A DNA stretch of 64,000 nt from Calothrix sp. NIES-4105 (GCF_002368415.1 NZ_AP018290.1:6771614-6835613), one strand, 5' to 3'. Counted from the stretch's first letter, positions 27,758 to 38,503 are shown. Program-made: numbers and translations. The notes: generated from the letters alone by a model not told the origin.

Positions 27758-28543
27758 TTATTTGCCTATTAACTTCACAACACCGATACCGCCGAAGTAT
27801 AAGACTAATACGGCTCCTGCTAACAAGCTTTGGGTTAATGGGTCGGTTGATGGTGTAAGAACGGCGCCTAAAACTACTGCTCCCATTATCACCGCGCGCC
27901 ATCCTGAGAGCATTTGTGCGGATGAGACTATATTTAATGCTCCCAGCAGCATTTGAATGATTGGAATTTGAAATGCTAAACCGACGCTAAATAAGAGTAG
28001 TAATACAAACTCGAAATATTTTTCGATTGACCAAGCTTGTTCGACGACATCGGCGCCGTAGTTGATAAAAAAGTTTAAAGCTGCTGGAATTAATAATAAG
28101 TAAGCAAACACTAAGCCGCCAACGAATAGTATACTTGAACCAAAGACTACGGGTGCAAGCAAGCGGCGTTCTCGACGGGTGAGTCCGGGAAGGACGAAGC
28201 GAACAATTTGATAAAGGATGAAGGGACTAGCGATGAGTAGACCGCTGTACCCAGCGACTTTGAGTGAGACAAAGAAGAATTCTCCAGGCGCCAGTTGTAG
28301 AAATTTGATTCCTTTGGCTGGAACTTCGAGGAGCTTGACTAAAGGTTTAACACCTAAAAAACAGCCAAATGCTGATACTACAACAGCTATTAGCGAGTAA
28401 AATATTCGTCGTCTTAGTTCTTCGAGATGGTCGAATAGCGACATCTCGACTTCTCCAGGTAGCTCTAAATCAGGGTCATTAGAGTTATCGTACCCTTTAA
28501 GGTCAATATCAGGTGTAGTTATTGCGTCTTCTCTTGTAGTCAT
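27758..28543 (-). CDS. tatC: Sec-independent protein translocase TatC
   Basis: 261 residues with six membrane helices. The N-terminal cytosolic motif [18 protein letters not shown] is diagnostic; the first periplasmic loop has [18 protein letters not shown] and the next [10 protein letters not shown]. TatC recognises twin-arginine signal peptides, such as that of the Rieske protein, in the cytoplasmic and thylakoid membrane. Confidence 0.95.
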   Translation of the reverse strand: MTTREDAITTPDIDLKGYDNSNDPDLELPGEVEMSLFDHLEELRRRIFYSLIAVVVSAFGCFLGVKPLVKLLEVPAKGIKFLQLAPGEFFFVSLKVAGYSGLLIASPFILYQIVRFVLPGLTRRERRLLAPVVFGSSILFVGGLVFAYLLLIPAALNFFINYGADVVEQAWSIEKYFEFVLLLLFSVGLAFQIPIIQMLLGALNIVSSAQMLSGWRAVIMGAVVLGAVLTPSTDPLTQSLLAGAVLVLYFGGIGVVKLIGK

Positions 28544-28875
28544 GAGTCACTGGTGTGAGTAGTCGTAATACGTTGGCTTCGTTAACTATTGTATCTTCGG
28601 TGCCTATGCGCTCACGCTTCATAAGAAAGTTTTTTGTGCGTTCCCTTGGTTTTCATCCGGTTTTGCTGGGGTTTTACGTGAATAAATTAAGTAGAAAGCC
28701 GAATTGTAACAATTCACATTCATAATTTGTAACAGTTTGTAGTTTATAATTCTGCGCCTGGAACTGAATTTTTGTATATTGAGTCAATCACAAGACATAC
28801 GATGCTCAGTTCTTTTTTTTACACTTATCTGAATTGCATCTACCAGCATTTTACTTTATATTGCTGGGGTTTTTT
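28544..28875. other. Intergenic region, nothing recognised
   Basis: 332 bp between the divergent tatC and a small secreted-protein gene. No repeat family member or clear promoter could be identified. Confidence 0.5.
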
Positions 28876-29094
28876 ATGAGTCGAATCGCAATTCTCGGAA
28901 TTATGATATTACCTGCTTTTTTATGGCACGTAAGTAGAAGTGTTGCCGGCGGAACACCTGTATCAAACCTAGGTGTCCCAAAAACAGCAATTGCTACATA
29001 TTTAAATAGTAAGTTAGAGTCAACATCGTATTTAATTGCAGCGCGCGACGAAAAAATACAAGATTGTATTCGTTTAGGAAACTGCAAAGATTGA
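28876..29094 (+). CDS. Small exported protein, unknown
   Basis: 72 residues from ATG 28876 (a TTG 42 bases upstream would lengthen it). A hydrophobic stretch (residues 3-18, RIAILGIMILPAFLW) looks like a signal peptide, with VAGGTP a possible cleavage zone. The mature part ends IQDCIRLGNCKD with two cysteines seven residues apart. Family not recognised. Followed by a perfect 10-bp AT hairpin (29130-29153). Confidence 0.55.
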   Translation: MSRIAILGIMILPAFLWHVSRSVAGGTPVSNLGVPKTAIATYLNSKLESTSYLIAARDEKIQDCIRLGNCKD

Positions 29095-29757
29095 TACACA
29101 ATTAGTTTGACCCTAAGTTTAACATTACTTAAATACTTTTATTAAAGTATTTAGTTAGAACTGAGTAATCGTTTGTTTTTACTTTTGTATAAATAATTAT
29201 ACTTCATTACTTATTTTAATTAAGTCCAGTTAGACTGCTTAGTATAAATAGTATTCTATTTTACAAATAAAACAATATTTTTGTACTATAAAACAAATTT
29301 GTTTAAATTCCAAATTTTGGGATATAGTTTTGATTTTTATATATCTGAATATTCTAATTTTTTAAGTTTGTGCTGTTCAATATTGTAATTATATAGACGT
29401 TTAAGTAAGGGAGAACTAAAATATTTTAATAATACACTGTAAAATTTAATAATTATCAATGATGCATTGTAACGGCAAACTCCAGATTTGTCTAGTTTTG
29501 CGTAGCTAAATAATTAAAATAATAGCACATGTACCTATTAACTAATAAATCAAAATTAAATTCATTTGTAAAGTGTTTTAATTAAAATTCCGAAAATTAA
29601 TATTTTGAGTTTGAAGTTGTTTTTTAATTGGATGCATTAAAGCTAATTATTAGAACATAAAAGTTTGAAGCTTATATTTTTAACTTTTTTGATGTTAGCT
29701 ACGAACAATTAGCTATTCTACTATCGTGATTTATCAACAAATACATGTTTATTGGTT
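29095..29757. other. Long AT-rich intergenic region before the ATPase operon
   Basis: 663 bp, very A/T-rich. Only TAAATACTTT/AAAGTATTTA (29130-29153), an inverted repeat, was recognised. The rest may be promoter and leader of the large ATPase operon. Confidence 0.6.
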
Positions 29758-31098
29758 ATGGTCTTAGATTTAGAAAAATTTTTCCAAGCGTGCAATCCTA
29801 GCAGACCGCTAATGACGGAAAATGCTGTAGACCGAAATTATTACATTGATTTTGCACAAGTTCGGGGTGGCAAAATTATTGAAGCTTTAGGACGGACTAT
29901 TACTCGGATTTCGCCAAATATTCCCACCTGTCAATTATTTACAGGTCATATTGGTTGCGGCAAATCTACCGAGTTGTTACGACTTAAGGCAGAGTTGGAA
30001 CAAGCTGGTTTCCACGTCGTCTACTTTGAATCCACGCAGGTTTTAGATGTAGTGGATTTGGATGTGACTGATATTCTGATTGCAATTGCAGGTCAAGTTA
30101 GCGAAAGTCTCGAAGCTATTAATATTCGGCTCAAACCCGGATATTTTAACAAGCTGTTTGGAGAAATCATTAATTTTTTGCAGACTCCGCTTGATTTGGA
30201 AGTGCAAGGTGAATTATCGGTGGGTATTGCCAAAATAACCGCCAAAACCAAGGAAAGTCCAAATTTACGGCGCCGACTACGCGATTATTTAGAACCCCGT
30301 ACTGAGAATATCTTACAGTCGATTAACCAGGAACTTTTAGCACGCGCGATTACTGAGTTAAAGTCAAAAGGTAAAAAAGGACTTGTAGTTATTGTCGATA
30401 ACCTCGACCGAGTAGATATCCGACCTTTACCTTCAGGACGTTCTTTACCTGAACACTTGTTTATCGACCGTGGTGAACAACTTCGTAAGCTCAACTGTCA
30501 CCTTGTTTACACGATTCCTTTAGCACTGACTTTCTCGAACGATAGCGTTCACCTTCAGCAGCGCTTGGGAGGTGGTGTTGCTCCTCAAGTGTTGCCGATG
30601 ATACCTGTAAGACAACGTACAGGAGAAATCAATAGTACTGGATTATCGTTAATGCGGCAAATGGTATTAGCGCGCGCTTTCCCTAATGTTTCTGTTATTG
30701 ATAGACTGTCTTTAATAACAGAAATATTCGATAGCCAAGAAACACTTGATAGATTGTGTCTCATTAGTGGCGGTCACGTTCGAGATTTACTTGGACTGTT
30801 GTTCGTGTGTGTACGTGAACAAGACCCACCTTTCGACCGTGACTGTGTAGAAATGGTTATTCGGCGCCATCGTGATTTCCGTGCAAATCCGATTGACTCG
30901 GAGGAATGGGATTTGATATTCCAAGTAGTCAAAGAACAAAAAGTTAAGGGTGACATAGAATACCACACCTTGTTACGTAGTTTATTTGTCTTCGAGTACC
31001 GAGATAGCGAGGGTGCATGGTTCGCTGTCAATCCAGTTTTAGCAGAAACGCAAAAATTTAAGTTATGGTTGGACGCCCATCTTACTCAGAAAATGTAA
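29758..31098 (+). CDS. P-loop ATPase, first gene of a WD40/STAND operon
   Basis: 446 residues from ATG 29758 (a TTG two codons upstream is less likely). Walker A is GHIGCGKST (residues 62-70), Walker B is LVVIVDNLDRV (about 208-218), so it is an AAA/KAP-like NTPase. There is no membrane segment or known effector domain; the C-terminal half (ISGGHVRDLLGLL, FRANPIDSEEW) is helical and looks like a winged-helix region. Its last 34 bases overlap the start of the next, 1699-residue gene in another frame, so the two are translationally coupled and presumably act together. Function unknown; signalling or defence is inference. Confidence 0.75.
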   Translation: MVLDLEKFFQACNPSRPLMTENAVDRNYYIDFAQVRGGKIIEALGRTITRISPNIPTCQLFTGHIGCGKSTELLRLKAELEQAGFHVVYFESTQVLDVVDLDVTDILIAIAGQVSESLEAINIRLKPGYFNKLFGEIINFLQTPLDLEVQGELSVGIAKITAKTKESPNLRRRLRDYLEPRTENILQSINQELLARAITELKSKGKKGLVVIVDNLDRVDIRPLPSGRSLPEHLFIDRGEQLRKLNCHLVYTIPLALTFSNDSVHLQQRLGGGVAPQVLPMIPVRQRTGEINSTGLSLMRQMVLARAFPNVSVIDRLSLITEIFDSQETLDRLCLISGGHVRDLLGLLFVCVREQDPPFDRDCVEMVIRRHRDFRANPIDSEEWDLIFQVVKEQKVKGDIEYHTLLRSLFVFEYRDSEGAWFAVNPVLAETQKFKLWLDAHLTQKM

Positions 31099-34000
31099 TA
31101 GCAGCGAATGAGCGCGCTGTTAATAGTTTGCTTCGTGCAATCACGTTTTCGCAGGGACAGTTTTCGCTCTGTTTGGTGGGTTGCAACTATAATGTTTTGC
31201 GTCAACAGATGCTGCGGTGCCTGGAAGAAAAAATAGGTTCAGGGTACCGAATTCAAAAGGTAACGTTAAAAAGCAATGCAATTAGTTTATATTCGACGAT
31301 TCACGCCGAACTTGGAAGCTCTCAACCATCAGCCTTGATGATTTTGGGCTTAGAGTCGGTAGAAGAACTCGATGATTTACTGCGAACCATCAACCACATT
31401 CGCGATGAATTTCGTAAACGCCATCCTTTTCCGATGGTGTTTTGGGTTAACGACGAACTGCTGCGAAAACTGCGGCGGTTCGCACCAGATTTTACCAGTT
31501 GGGCAGCAACTCCCATTCGCTTCGAGATGACAACCGAGGAGTTGCGAAATTTTCTGCTCTCAAAAACTAATTCACTGTTTGCCAAGATTTTAGATATTAA
31601 TGGTGTTCCAGAAGGTGAGCATCCTCACACTACGCTTGGACAAGTTTGGGACTACAGCAGCTATGAATTTCGCTGTAGTATTAAAGAATTACAGCATCGC
31701 GGTATTGAACTAGAACCGGAACTCGATGCTTCAGTTCAATTTATTGCTGGGTTAGATTATTACGCTAGCAACCGCATTGACTTAGCTATTGAATATTTTC
31801 AAGATAGTTTAAAGTTTTGGCTTTCTTCCCCAACTCAGACAGCCCGGATAGCATTTCCTACTTTCCCTCCTATTCCTCCTTCGCCATTTTTGCTTCGCCA
31901 AGGAGTCCTACTTTTCTATTTAGGTCTGAGTTATTACCGTTTGGCTGAACGGGTACATGTTGAACACCAAGAACGTTGGCAAGAGGCTAAGTCTTATTTG
32001 CAACAATGTCTTAATGTTTTTGAAATAGCTGGGCGCCCAGATTTAATGGCTCAAATTATTGGACTTTTGGGCGATGTTTTGCAACACCTGAAATTATGGG
32101 ATGAGTTACAACAGCTTGCACTTAAGTCACAAAACTTACATCATGATTATGGTACTCATTTTCAACTAGCTTGTGATTCTGGGTTTTTAGCACAAGTTGG
32201 CGTTGCGAAGGAAAATTGGGATGTTGCAAGTAAACAAGCGCGCGTAGCACTATTACGGCTTGATGAAGCAAAGAAAAATAATTATTCGCATCCAAATTCA
32301 TTTCCTTTGTTAAAAGAGCAAATCTATCGTTTAACTTTAGCAAAAGCATTATTACATCTAGGTGAGCAAAAAACTGCAAGAGAACAAATAGAATTAGCAA
32401 GTAAAGACTTGGAGAGTGCGTTAGAAAACAGTGATTTTCGGTATGAAGTCTATAAATATATCCGCTCCCTAAGATGGTTACGCACGCTGTATTTTGAGTT
32501 AGGACGCTATCTCGAAGCTTTTACGATACGACAAAAGCGCCGTTCGGTTGAACAACAATATGGGTTACGCGCGTTTATTGGGGCAGGTCGGTTAAAACCG
32601 CAGCGTCATGCGACTACTCCTATAGCTAATTCTCCGGCACCGAGTGGTAGTGTTGCCTTAGAAATTATCGCTTCTGGACGGCAACGCGATGTGCTTTCTT
32701 TGATTGCCAGAATTAGCCGTCCCGACCAAAAATTAACAGTTATACATGGGCCTTCAGGAGTTGGTAAAAGTTCGACTGTGACAGCAGGGTTAGTGCCTGC
32801 GCTGCAACAGCGGGCAATTGGCGACCAAATTGCTATACCTGTAGTTTTACAAGTATATACAGATTGGGTACAAGAATTAGGGGAAGCCTTGAGAAATGCA
32901 ATTGCTTCCACAAAACCTGTTACGATTCGTAAAGCTGCTCTTGAAGAAGATATACTGCCTCCTGCTACACCAATTACAATTGATGGAGTTTTAGAACTGT
33001 TACAGCAGAATGCTCAAAATCATATTATTACTGTTTTAATTTTCGACCAAGTAGAAGAGTTTTTTTCTGGTTGTAGTAATTTGAGTCAGCTTTCTGTATT
33101 CGATAAGTTCTTATGCGACTGCATGAATGTAGCATTTGTAAAGGTAATTTTGAGCTTACGCGAAGATTATTTACATAAATTATTAGAGTTTAAATATCTC
33201 GAAAAAATTGCACCAATCAACGAAAATATTTTAGATAAAAGTATTCGATATCAATTAAAGAACTTTTCGTGCGCTGATGCTTCATCGGTTATTCGTGATT
33301 TGACGCAGCGCTCGCAATATCATCTAGAACCCGAATTAATTGATGCTTTGGTTGATGATTTATCGGCAGAGTTGGGAGAAGTGCGACCAATTGAACTACA
33401 AGTTGTTGGCGCCCAACTTCAAGATGAGCGAATTATTACACTTGCTAAATATCAGCAGTTTCGTCCTAATAAATTAATTGAAAGATATTTGGGAGAATTA
33501 ATACGTGACTGTGGCAAAGAAAACGAACGTGCAGCACTATTAGTATTATATTTATTGACTGACGAGAATAAAAAGCGTCCTTTTAAAACTCGTGCCGAAT
33601 TGGCGATAGAACTTGAAGAATTAGAAGATGTCAAAAAATTAGAGTTAATTTTAGAAATATTAGTGCGTTCAGGATTGGTGATATTGTATCCTGATGTTCC
33701 TGAAAGGTATCAGTTAATTCATGATTACCTTGTTGATTTAATTCGCACTCTCCAACAAGCTGAACTTAGTTTGCAAGAACAAGTTAGACAACTGCGCGCG
33801 CAAGTTGTTAGCAACGAACTTGAAATTTCTCGTTTAAACAGCGCGCTTCGCCATGATAAACAAGGTAAAATTCAAGCAGAACATCAAGTTGCAGGTTCTG
33901 ATTTATTAAGCGAATTAAAAGAACTGCGAAAGCGTGATGAATCTGGTCGTGTAGAACGCGAACGTTTGCTTTCAGAAATTGAACAGCAAAAACTACAAGC

Positions 34001-36164
34001 AGAACTTATTGAAACTGAAAAGCTGCGTACAAGTCAGGCAAAAACGAATCGTTTACTCAAAAACGCGCTTTTTGCTTCCGTTTTTGGCATCTTGTTACTA
34101 ATGGGTTCTATCTGGACTGCTTTTTCTCAAGCAAATAAAGCTTTTGTTAGCGCTAGTGTTGCAGCAAGTGCATCGAGTGAAGCTTTATTTTCTTTGGGTA
34201 AAGATATTGATGCTTTACGCGAAGGATTGCGCGCGGGTAGAAAAATTGAAAGTGCATTATTTTTACCCGATACTCAAACACAGCAACTTGTAAGAACAGC
34301 ACTAAATCAAGCAACTTACGGAATGCGGGTACGAGAAGTTAATCGTTTAGAAGGACATCTTGCAGATGTTAATAGCGTTGTATTTAGTCCTAATGGTAGT
34401 TTAATTGCTTCTGCGAGTAGAGATGGAATGGTTCGACTTTGGCAAGCGAATGGTAAAAAAATACGTGTTTTAAAAGGACATAGTAAGCGCGTTAATAGTG
34501 TAGCGTTTAGCCCTTCGGGTACGATGCTAGTTTCTGGAAGCTCAGATAAAACCGTCAAATTATGGACTATTGACGGTAAGCTTTTACGAACGTTAACACA
34601 TGATGCGGTAGTAAATAGTGTTGCATTTAGTCCTGATGGAAAAACTATTGCATCGGGAGGCGCCGATGATATAGTTAAATTGTGGAATAAAGAAGGAAAA
34701 GCACTTGCGAGTTTGAGGGGGCACACTTTACCCATTACAAGTTTAGCGATTGCGCCTGATGGTAGTATAATTGCTTCGGCTTCTAGCGATAAAACAATCA
34801 AGCTGTGGAGTCGTGATGGTAAACTGTTGCAAACTCTTGTAGGACATGACGATACAGTACTTGCCGTAGCGTGGGCGCCGAATAGTAATATGTTGGCATC
34901 AACAGGTTGGGATAAGACTGTTAAGTTGTGGAGTCGCGATGGAAAGCTACTTAATTCCATACCTGCACATAAACAAGTAATAATGAGTGTTGCTTTTAGT
35001 CCAGATGGAAAAACTCTTGCTTCAGCCTCTTGGGATAAAACGGTAAAACTTTGGAATCTTAACGCTAAGAGTCAAAAACTTATAGAGCAACCGATAGAAA
35101 TATTAAAAGGTCATAATGGCTGGGTAACTAGCGTCAATTTTAGCAGCGATGGACAAACGTTAGCTTCTGCAAGTAGTGATACAAATATTAAACTTTGGCG
35201 TTGGAAGTACTTACCGTTAAAAAGTATTCAAGCGCACAGTAAGGATGTCACAATGTTAAGCTATTCTCACCAAGGTGATATTTTTGCCTCATCGAGTAAA
35301 GATGGCACTGTGAAAATATGGAGTCTTGACGGTAAATTACAGCATACTTTACCTGGACACAAAGATGCATGGGATATCAGCTTTAGTCAGAATGGTCAGA
35401 CTATTGCTTCGGCTTCTAGCGATAATACGGTAAAGTTATGGAGTCGTAATGGAAAATTGCTTAAAACTTTAGAAGGACATCTTGATTCAGTATTGAGTGT
35501 TGATTGGGCGCCGGATGGAGAAATATTAGCGTCGGCCAGCAAAGATAATACAGTCAGATTATGGAGTAAGCAGGGTAAGCTATTAACCAAGTTAATAAGG
35601 CATAATGATGCTGTCAACTGGGTAAGTTTTAGTCCAAACGGTAAATATATAGCTTCGGCAAGCGATGATAATACTGTCAAAATATCAGATACTGATGGAA
35701 AATTAATTAAGACGATTACGGCTCATAACCGTCCAGTTTATGCTGTAGTATGGTCAAAGGATAATACATTAGCTACGGCAAGTCTTGACAGTACAGTTAA
35801 ATTGTGGGATAAAAATTGGAATTTAATTGGTACTCTCAACGGTGAAGGTGAAGGTTTTACAAGTGTTAGCTTTAGTCCTGACGGTCAGACTATTGCGACA
35901 ATGAGTGAAGATAAAATAAAGCTGTGGAATCGAAAGTCTGAATTAGAGTTAGTTATAAATGCTGAAGACTATATATTCACAACTGTAAGCTTTACTCCTG
36001 ATAGTAAAACCTTAATAACAGGTAATAGTAAAGGGAAAGTGGTTTTCCGTAATTTAGCAGATACTCACACTGATAAATTAATGGAAAAGGGATGTTTATT
36101 ACTGCGAGACTACTTACAGAATAATACTAAAGTCTCTAAGAATGACCGTAATTTATGTCCCTAA
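31065..36164 (+). CDS. Giant TPR, STAND NTPase and WD40 protein
   Basis: 1699 residues. In order: an N-terminal domain (about 15-200) whose nucleotide loop lacks a Walker A (CNYNVLRQQ); TPR-like helices (about 215-500); a novel-STAND NTPase with GPSGVGKSS (562-570) and Walker B VLIFDQVEEFF (about 655-665); winged-helix and coiled-coil parts; one membrane helix (about 1000-1022); and 14 WD40 repeats (about 1095-1665), enough for two seven-bladed propellers, many ending LWSRDG or LWNxxG. The C-terminal cap GCLLLRDYL...NLCP resembles that of the 45397 protein. STAND proteins are ligand-triggered switches in which the repeats sense and the NTPase oligomerises. No toxic effector domain is visible, so the coupled upstream ATPase may provide output. 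Confidence 0.85.
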   Translation: MVGRPSYSENVIAANERAVNSLLRAITFSQGQFSLCLVGCNYNVLRQQMLRCLEEKIGSGYRIQKVTLKSNAISLYSTIHAELGSSQPSALMILGLESVEELDDLLRTINHIRDEFRKRHPFPMVFWVNDELLRKLRRFAPDFTSWAATPIRFEMTTEELRNFLLSKTNSLFAKILDINGVPEGEHPHTTLGQVWDYSSYEFRCSIKELQHRGIELEPELDASVQFIAGLDYYASNRIDLAIEYFQDSLKFWLSSPTQTARIAFPTFPPIPPSPFLLRQGVLLFYLGLSYYRLAERVHVEHQERWQEAKSYLQQCLNVFEIAGRPDLMAQIIGLLGDVLQHLKLWDELQQLALKSQNLHHDYGTHFQLACDSGFLAQVGVAKENWDVASKQARVALLRLDEAKKNNYSHPNSFPLLKEQIYRLTLAKALLHLGEQKTAREQIELASKDLESALENSDFRYEVYKYIRSLRWLRTLYFELGRYLEAFTIRQKRRSVEQQYGLRAFIGAGRLKPQRHATTPIANSPAPSGSVALEIIASGRQRDVLSLIARISRPDQKLTVIHGPSGVGKSSTVTAGLVPALQQRAIGDQIAIPVVLQVYTDWVQELGEALRNAIASTKPVTIRKAALEEDILPPATPITIDGVLELLQQNAQNHIITVLIFDQVEEFFSGCSNLSQLSVFDKFLCDCMNVAFVKVILSLREDYLHKLLEFKYLEKIAPINENILDKSIRYQLKNFSCADASSVIRDLTQRSQYHLEPELIDALVDDLSAELGEVRPIELQVVGAQLQDERIITLAKYQQFRPNKLIERYLGELIRDCGKENERAALLVLYLLTDENKKRPFKTRAELAIELEELEDVKKLELILEILVRSGLVILYPDVPERYQLIHDYLVDLIRTLQQAELSLQEQVRQLRAQVVSNELEISRLNSALRHDKQGKIQAEHQVAGSDLLSELKELRKRDESGRVERERLLSEIEQQKLQAELIETEKLRTSQAKTNRLLKNALFASVFGILLLMGSIWTAFSQANKAFVSASVAASASSEALFSLGKDIDALREGLRAGRKIESALFLPDTQTQQLVRTALNQATYGMRVREVNRLEGHLADVNSVVFSPNGSLIASASRDGMVRLWQANGKKIRVLKGHSKRVNSVAFSPSGTMLVSGSSDKTVKLWTIDGKLLRTLTHDAVVNSVAFSPDGKTIASGGADDIVKLWNKEGKALASLRGHTLPITSLAIAPDGSIIASASSDKTIKLWSRDGKLLQTLVGHDDTVLAVAWAPNSNMLASTGWDKTVKLWSRDGKLLNSIPAHKQVIMSVAFSPDGKTLASASWDKTVKLWNLNAKSQKLIEQPIEILKGHNGWVTSVNFSSDGQTLASASSDTNIKLWRWKYLPLKSIQAHSKDVTMLSYSHQGDIFASSSKDGTVKIWSLDGKLQHTLPGHKDAWDISFSQNGQTIASASSDNTVKLWSRNGKLLKTLEGHLDSVLSVDWAPDGEILASASKDNTVRLWSKQGKLLTKLIRHNDAVNWVSFSPNGKYIASASDDNTVKISDTDGKLIKTITAHNRPVYAVVWSKDNTLATASLDSTVKLWDKNWNLIGTLNGEGEGFTSVSFSPDGQTIATMSEDKIKLWNRKSELELVINAEDYIFTTVSFTPDSKTLITGNSKGKVVFRNLADTHTDKLMEKGCLLLRDYLQNNTKVSKNDRNLCP

Positions 36165-36209
36165 TCTTTCCGATGTTGATTTAATGTTGAGTTCCGTTTC
36201 TCTACCAAC

Positions 36210-37682
36210 CTACTTTTTAATATTATCGTTACTACCAGGAACTTCAATCCAAAACTCAGTCCCCTCAACTGGTAAACTTCTATACTTTAATTTACCTTTA
36301 TGTTTTTGGACTATGATTTGATAACTAATTGATAATCCTAACCCAGTACCTTTTCCTACTGGTTTTGTTGTGAAAAAGGGGTCAAAAATGCTCTTGTTGA
36401 TTTCTTCTTTAATCCCAATCCCATTATCAGCTATTCTAACTACTAAAGAATTATTCTGAGTAATTTCAGTTTTGATACGAATTTTACCAACTTTCAATTT
36501 CGACAGTTTTTGTGGCGATTTATGGATATTATCCCATTCAATTTGATAAGTGCTGATTAATTCTTCTATAGCGTCAATTGCATTAGATAATATATTCATA
36601 AACACTTGATTGAGCGGCGCCGGATAACACTCAAAGCAAGGGATTTGACCGTAATCTCGAATTATTTGAATTTCCGGACGTGTTTTTGTTGCCTTAAGAC
36701 GATGCTTTAATATTAATAGTGTGTTATCGATTCCTTCGTGTATATCCACAAATTTTTTATCACCCTCATCCAACCGCGAAAAGTTGCGTAAAGAGGAAAC
36801 AATTTGTTGAATACGCTCAGTACCTATTTCCATCGAAGATATAATTTTGGGCAAGTCTTCAATTAGGAATTCTATATCAGTTAACTCGGTTTGATGCTGA
36901 ATTTCTGAATTTGGATTTGGATAATGTGACTGATAAAGGGATAATAAATTAAGTAAGTCTTGAACGTAATTTTTGACGTGACTCAGATTTGCTTCGATAA
37001 AGTTAACAGGATTATTTATTTCATGAGCTACACCTGCAACTACCTGACCCAAACTAGACATTTTTTCACTTTGAACTAGTTGAACTTGAGTTTGACGTAA
37101 CTTTTTGAGAGTTTGGTTCAACTCATCATTAGTGCTGCGTAAAGTTTGCTCGACTTGTTCGCGCGCTTTAATATTATTTTTTAACTGAGCTAAGTTAATT
37201 CGTAATTCCAACTGGCTAATAACTTGACGACTTAAAGCTTGTAAAGCAGTAATTTGCTCTTTCGTTACATCCCTTGGTACCACATCAATGGTACATAAGC
37301 TACCAAGAGCATAACCATCTGGTGTAACTAAGGGGGCGCCGAGATAAAATCGAATATTTGGTTCGGATACAACCAAGGAGTTAGTGGCAAATCGTTCGTC
37401 TTCTAAGGCATTTGGTACTATCAATACTGATTCCGCTTGACATATAGTATAAGCACAAAATGCTAATTCTCTAGGGGTTTGAGATACCTCTAAACCAACT
37501 TTTGACTTAAACCACTGCCGATTAGCATCCACCAAGCTAATTAAGGCGATGGGAGTGCCGCAAATATAGGCAGCCAAAGTTGTCAAGTCATCAAATGCTT
37601 GCTCAGAGACAGTATCCAGAATTTGGTATCGCTGGAGGGCTTTTAGTCTTTGGGCTTCATCAGCAGGTATTGGTGGTTTCAT
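36210..37682 (-). CDS. GAF-domain sensor histidine kinase, orphan
   Basis: 490 residues, no membrane segment. A GAF domain (about 20-165; QRYQILDTVSEQAFDDLT, GSLCTIDVVPR), a coiled coil, a HisKA H-box (VAHEINNPVNFI, phospho-acceptor His near 219) and an HATPase_c with N box NILSNAIDAIEE, G1 ADNGIGI and G2 GTGLGLS. The NNPVNF type is common among cyanobacterial kinases. No response regulator gene is adjacent. The GAF sequence lacks an obvious bilin cysteine, so it is unlikely to be a phytochrome. Confidence 0.92.
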   Translation of the reverse strand: MKPPIPADEAQRLKALQRYQILDTVSEQAFDDLTTLAAYICGTPIALISLVDANRQWFKSKVGLEVSQTPRELAFCAYTICQAESVLIVPNALEDERFATNSLVVSEPNIRFYLGAPLVTPDGYALGSLCTIDVVPRDVTKEQITALQALSRQVISQLELRINLAQLKNNIKAREQVEQTLRSTNDELNQTLKKLRQTQVQLVQSEKMSSLGQVVAGVAHEINNPVNFIEANLSHVKNYVQDLLNLLSLYQSHYPNPNSEIQHQTELTDIEFLIEDLPKIISSMEIGTERIQQIVSSLRNFSRLDEGDKKFVDIHEGIDNTLLILKHRLKATKTRPEIQIIRDYGQIPCFECYPAPLNQVFMNILSNAIDAIEELISTYQIEWDNIHKSPQKLSKLKVGKIRIKTEITQNNSLVVRIADNGIGIKEEINKSIFDPFFTTKPVGKGTGLGLSISYQIIVQKHKGKLKYRSLPVEGTEFWIEVPGSNDNIKK

Positions 37683-37827
37683 CTAGATTTATTACAGGCT
37701 CTGTTGTACCAGCATAGATTTTTACTGATGTCACAGAGCTTACTCTCATCCATTGAAAGGAGGAAAGCGCAAAAACACTTAAATTGATTCCAATTCCAAA
37801 TACAATGCCTCCGCCAATTTTCGTAGA

Positions 37828-37935
37828 GACGCGATTAAATCGCGTCTTTACAAAACACGTTGCGTCTTTACAAAACACATTGCGTCTTTACAAAACACGT
37901 TGCATCTTTATAAAACAGGTTGCGTTTTTACATAA
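37828..37935. repeat. 20-bp tandem repeat preceded by a palindrome
   Basis: AGACGCGATTAAATCGCGTCT-type palindrome (near 37828-37847) runs into five units of TGCGTCTTTACAAAACACGT spaced exactly 20 bp (37841, 37861, 37881, 37901, 37921), the last two degenerate. Confidence 0.85.
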
Positions 37936-37965
37936 ATTGGGTCTTTGTCTGAAATAAGGTAAAAA

Positions 37966-38292
37966 TTACATGCGTGATAAAGCAGTTACCTTTTTGAGCT
38001 TTTCTTTCTCCAACCCTTCTAATTCATCAAGATGCAGCCAACCTTCTTTGAGTAATCTGGCGAAAACAAAGATGAGAACTGAATATTTGTAATCATATTT
38101 GCCATCAATATCATGCCTTCTTGCACTTAAGTAATCATGCAATACCCAAATTTCATCAAGCTGGGTGATTGTCGCAGCTTGTTGATGAACTTGCTCAATT
38201 AAAGCACTTATTTCTCGTTCATAAGCTTTATCGAAGGCTGCTTTAGCTACCTCCTGCTCTGTCTTAGACCATTGAATATCTGTCGCTTGCAT
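37966..38292 (-). CDS. frp: Fluorescence recovery protein
   Basis: 108 residues, helical. The core QLDEIWVLHDYLSARRHDID matches FRP; Trp49, His52, Asp53 and Arg59 align with the residues W50, H53, D54 and R60 known in Synechocystis to bind OCP. FRP detaches red OCP from phycobilisomes and speeds its return to the inactive orange form. It lies 272 bp downstream of ocp on the same strand; a strong terminator between them means that frp probably has its own promoter. Confidence 0.93.
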   Translation of the reverse strand: MQATDIQWSKTEQEVAKAAFDKAYEREISALIEQVHQQAATITQLDEIWVLHDYLSARRHDIDGKYDYKYSVLIFVFARLLKEGWLHLDELEGLEKEKLKKVTALSRM

Positions 38293-38503
38293 TGTTGAAT
38301 TTTATTTCAAATATTTGTGTTAAGTAAATTCCTTTCGTTAATATCATGTCTTTGCTTATACTTATTCATTGTTAACTCAGGAAAATTTTAGCAACCACAA
38401 GATTTGCGATTACTTACATTAGCTCTAAATCAAAAATTGATTAAGTAGTTAAAAAAACGTGATATTACTTATATTATCAGATTATAACCTTTGATACAAA
38501 CAA

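Noticed and set aside
34316-35680. Long minus-strand frames inside the WD40 gene
   Set aside because: They are antisense shadows created by the periodic repeat codons; no ribosome site or family.
37841-37935. Possible CRISPR array
   Set aside because: The 20-bp units are contiguous without spacers and there are no cas genes.
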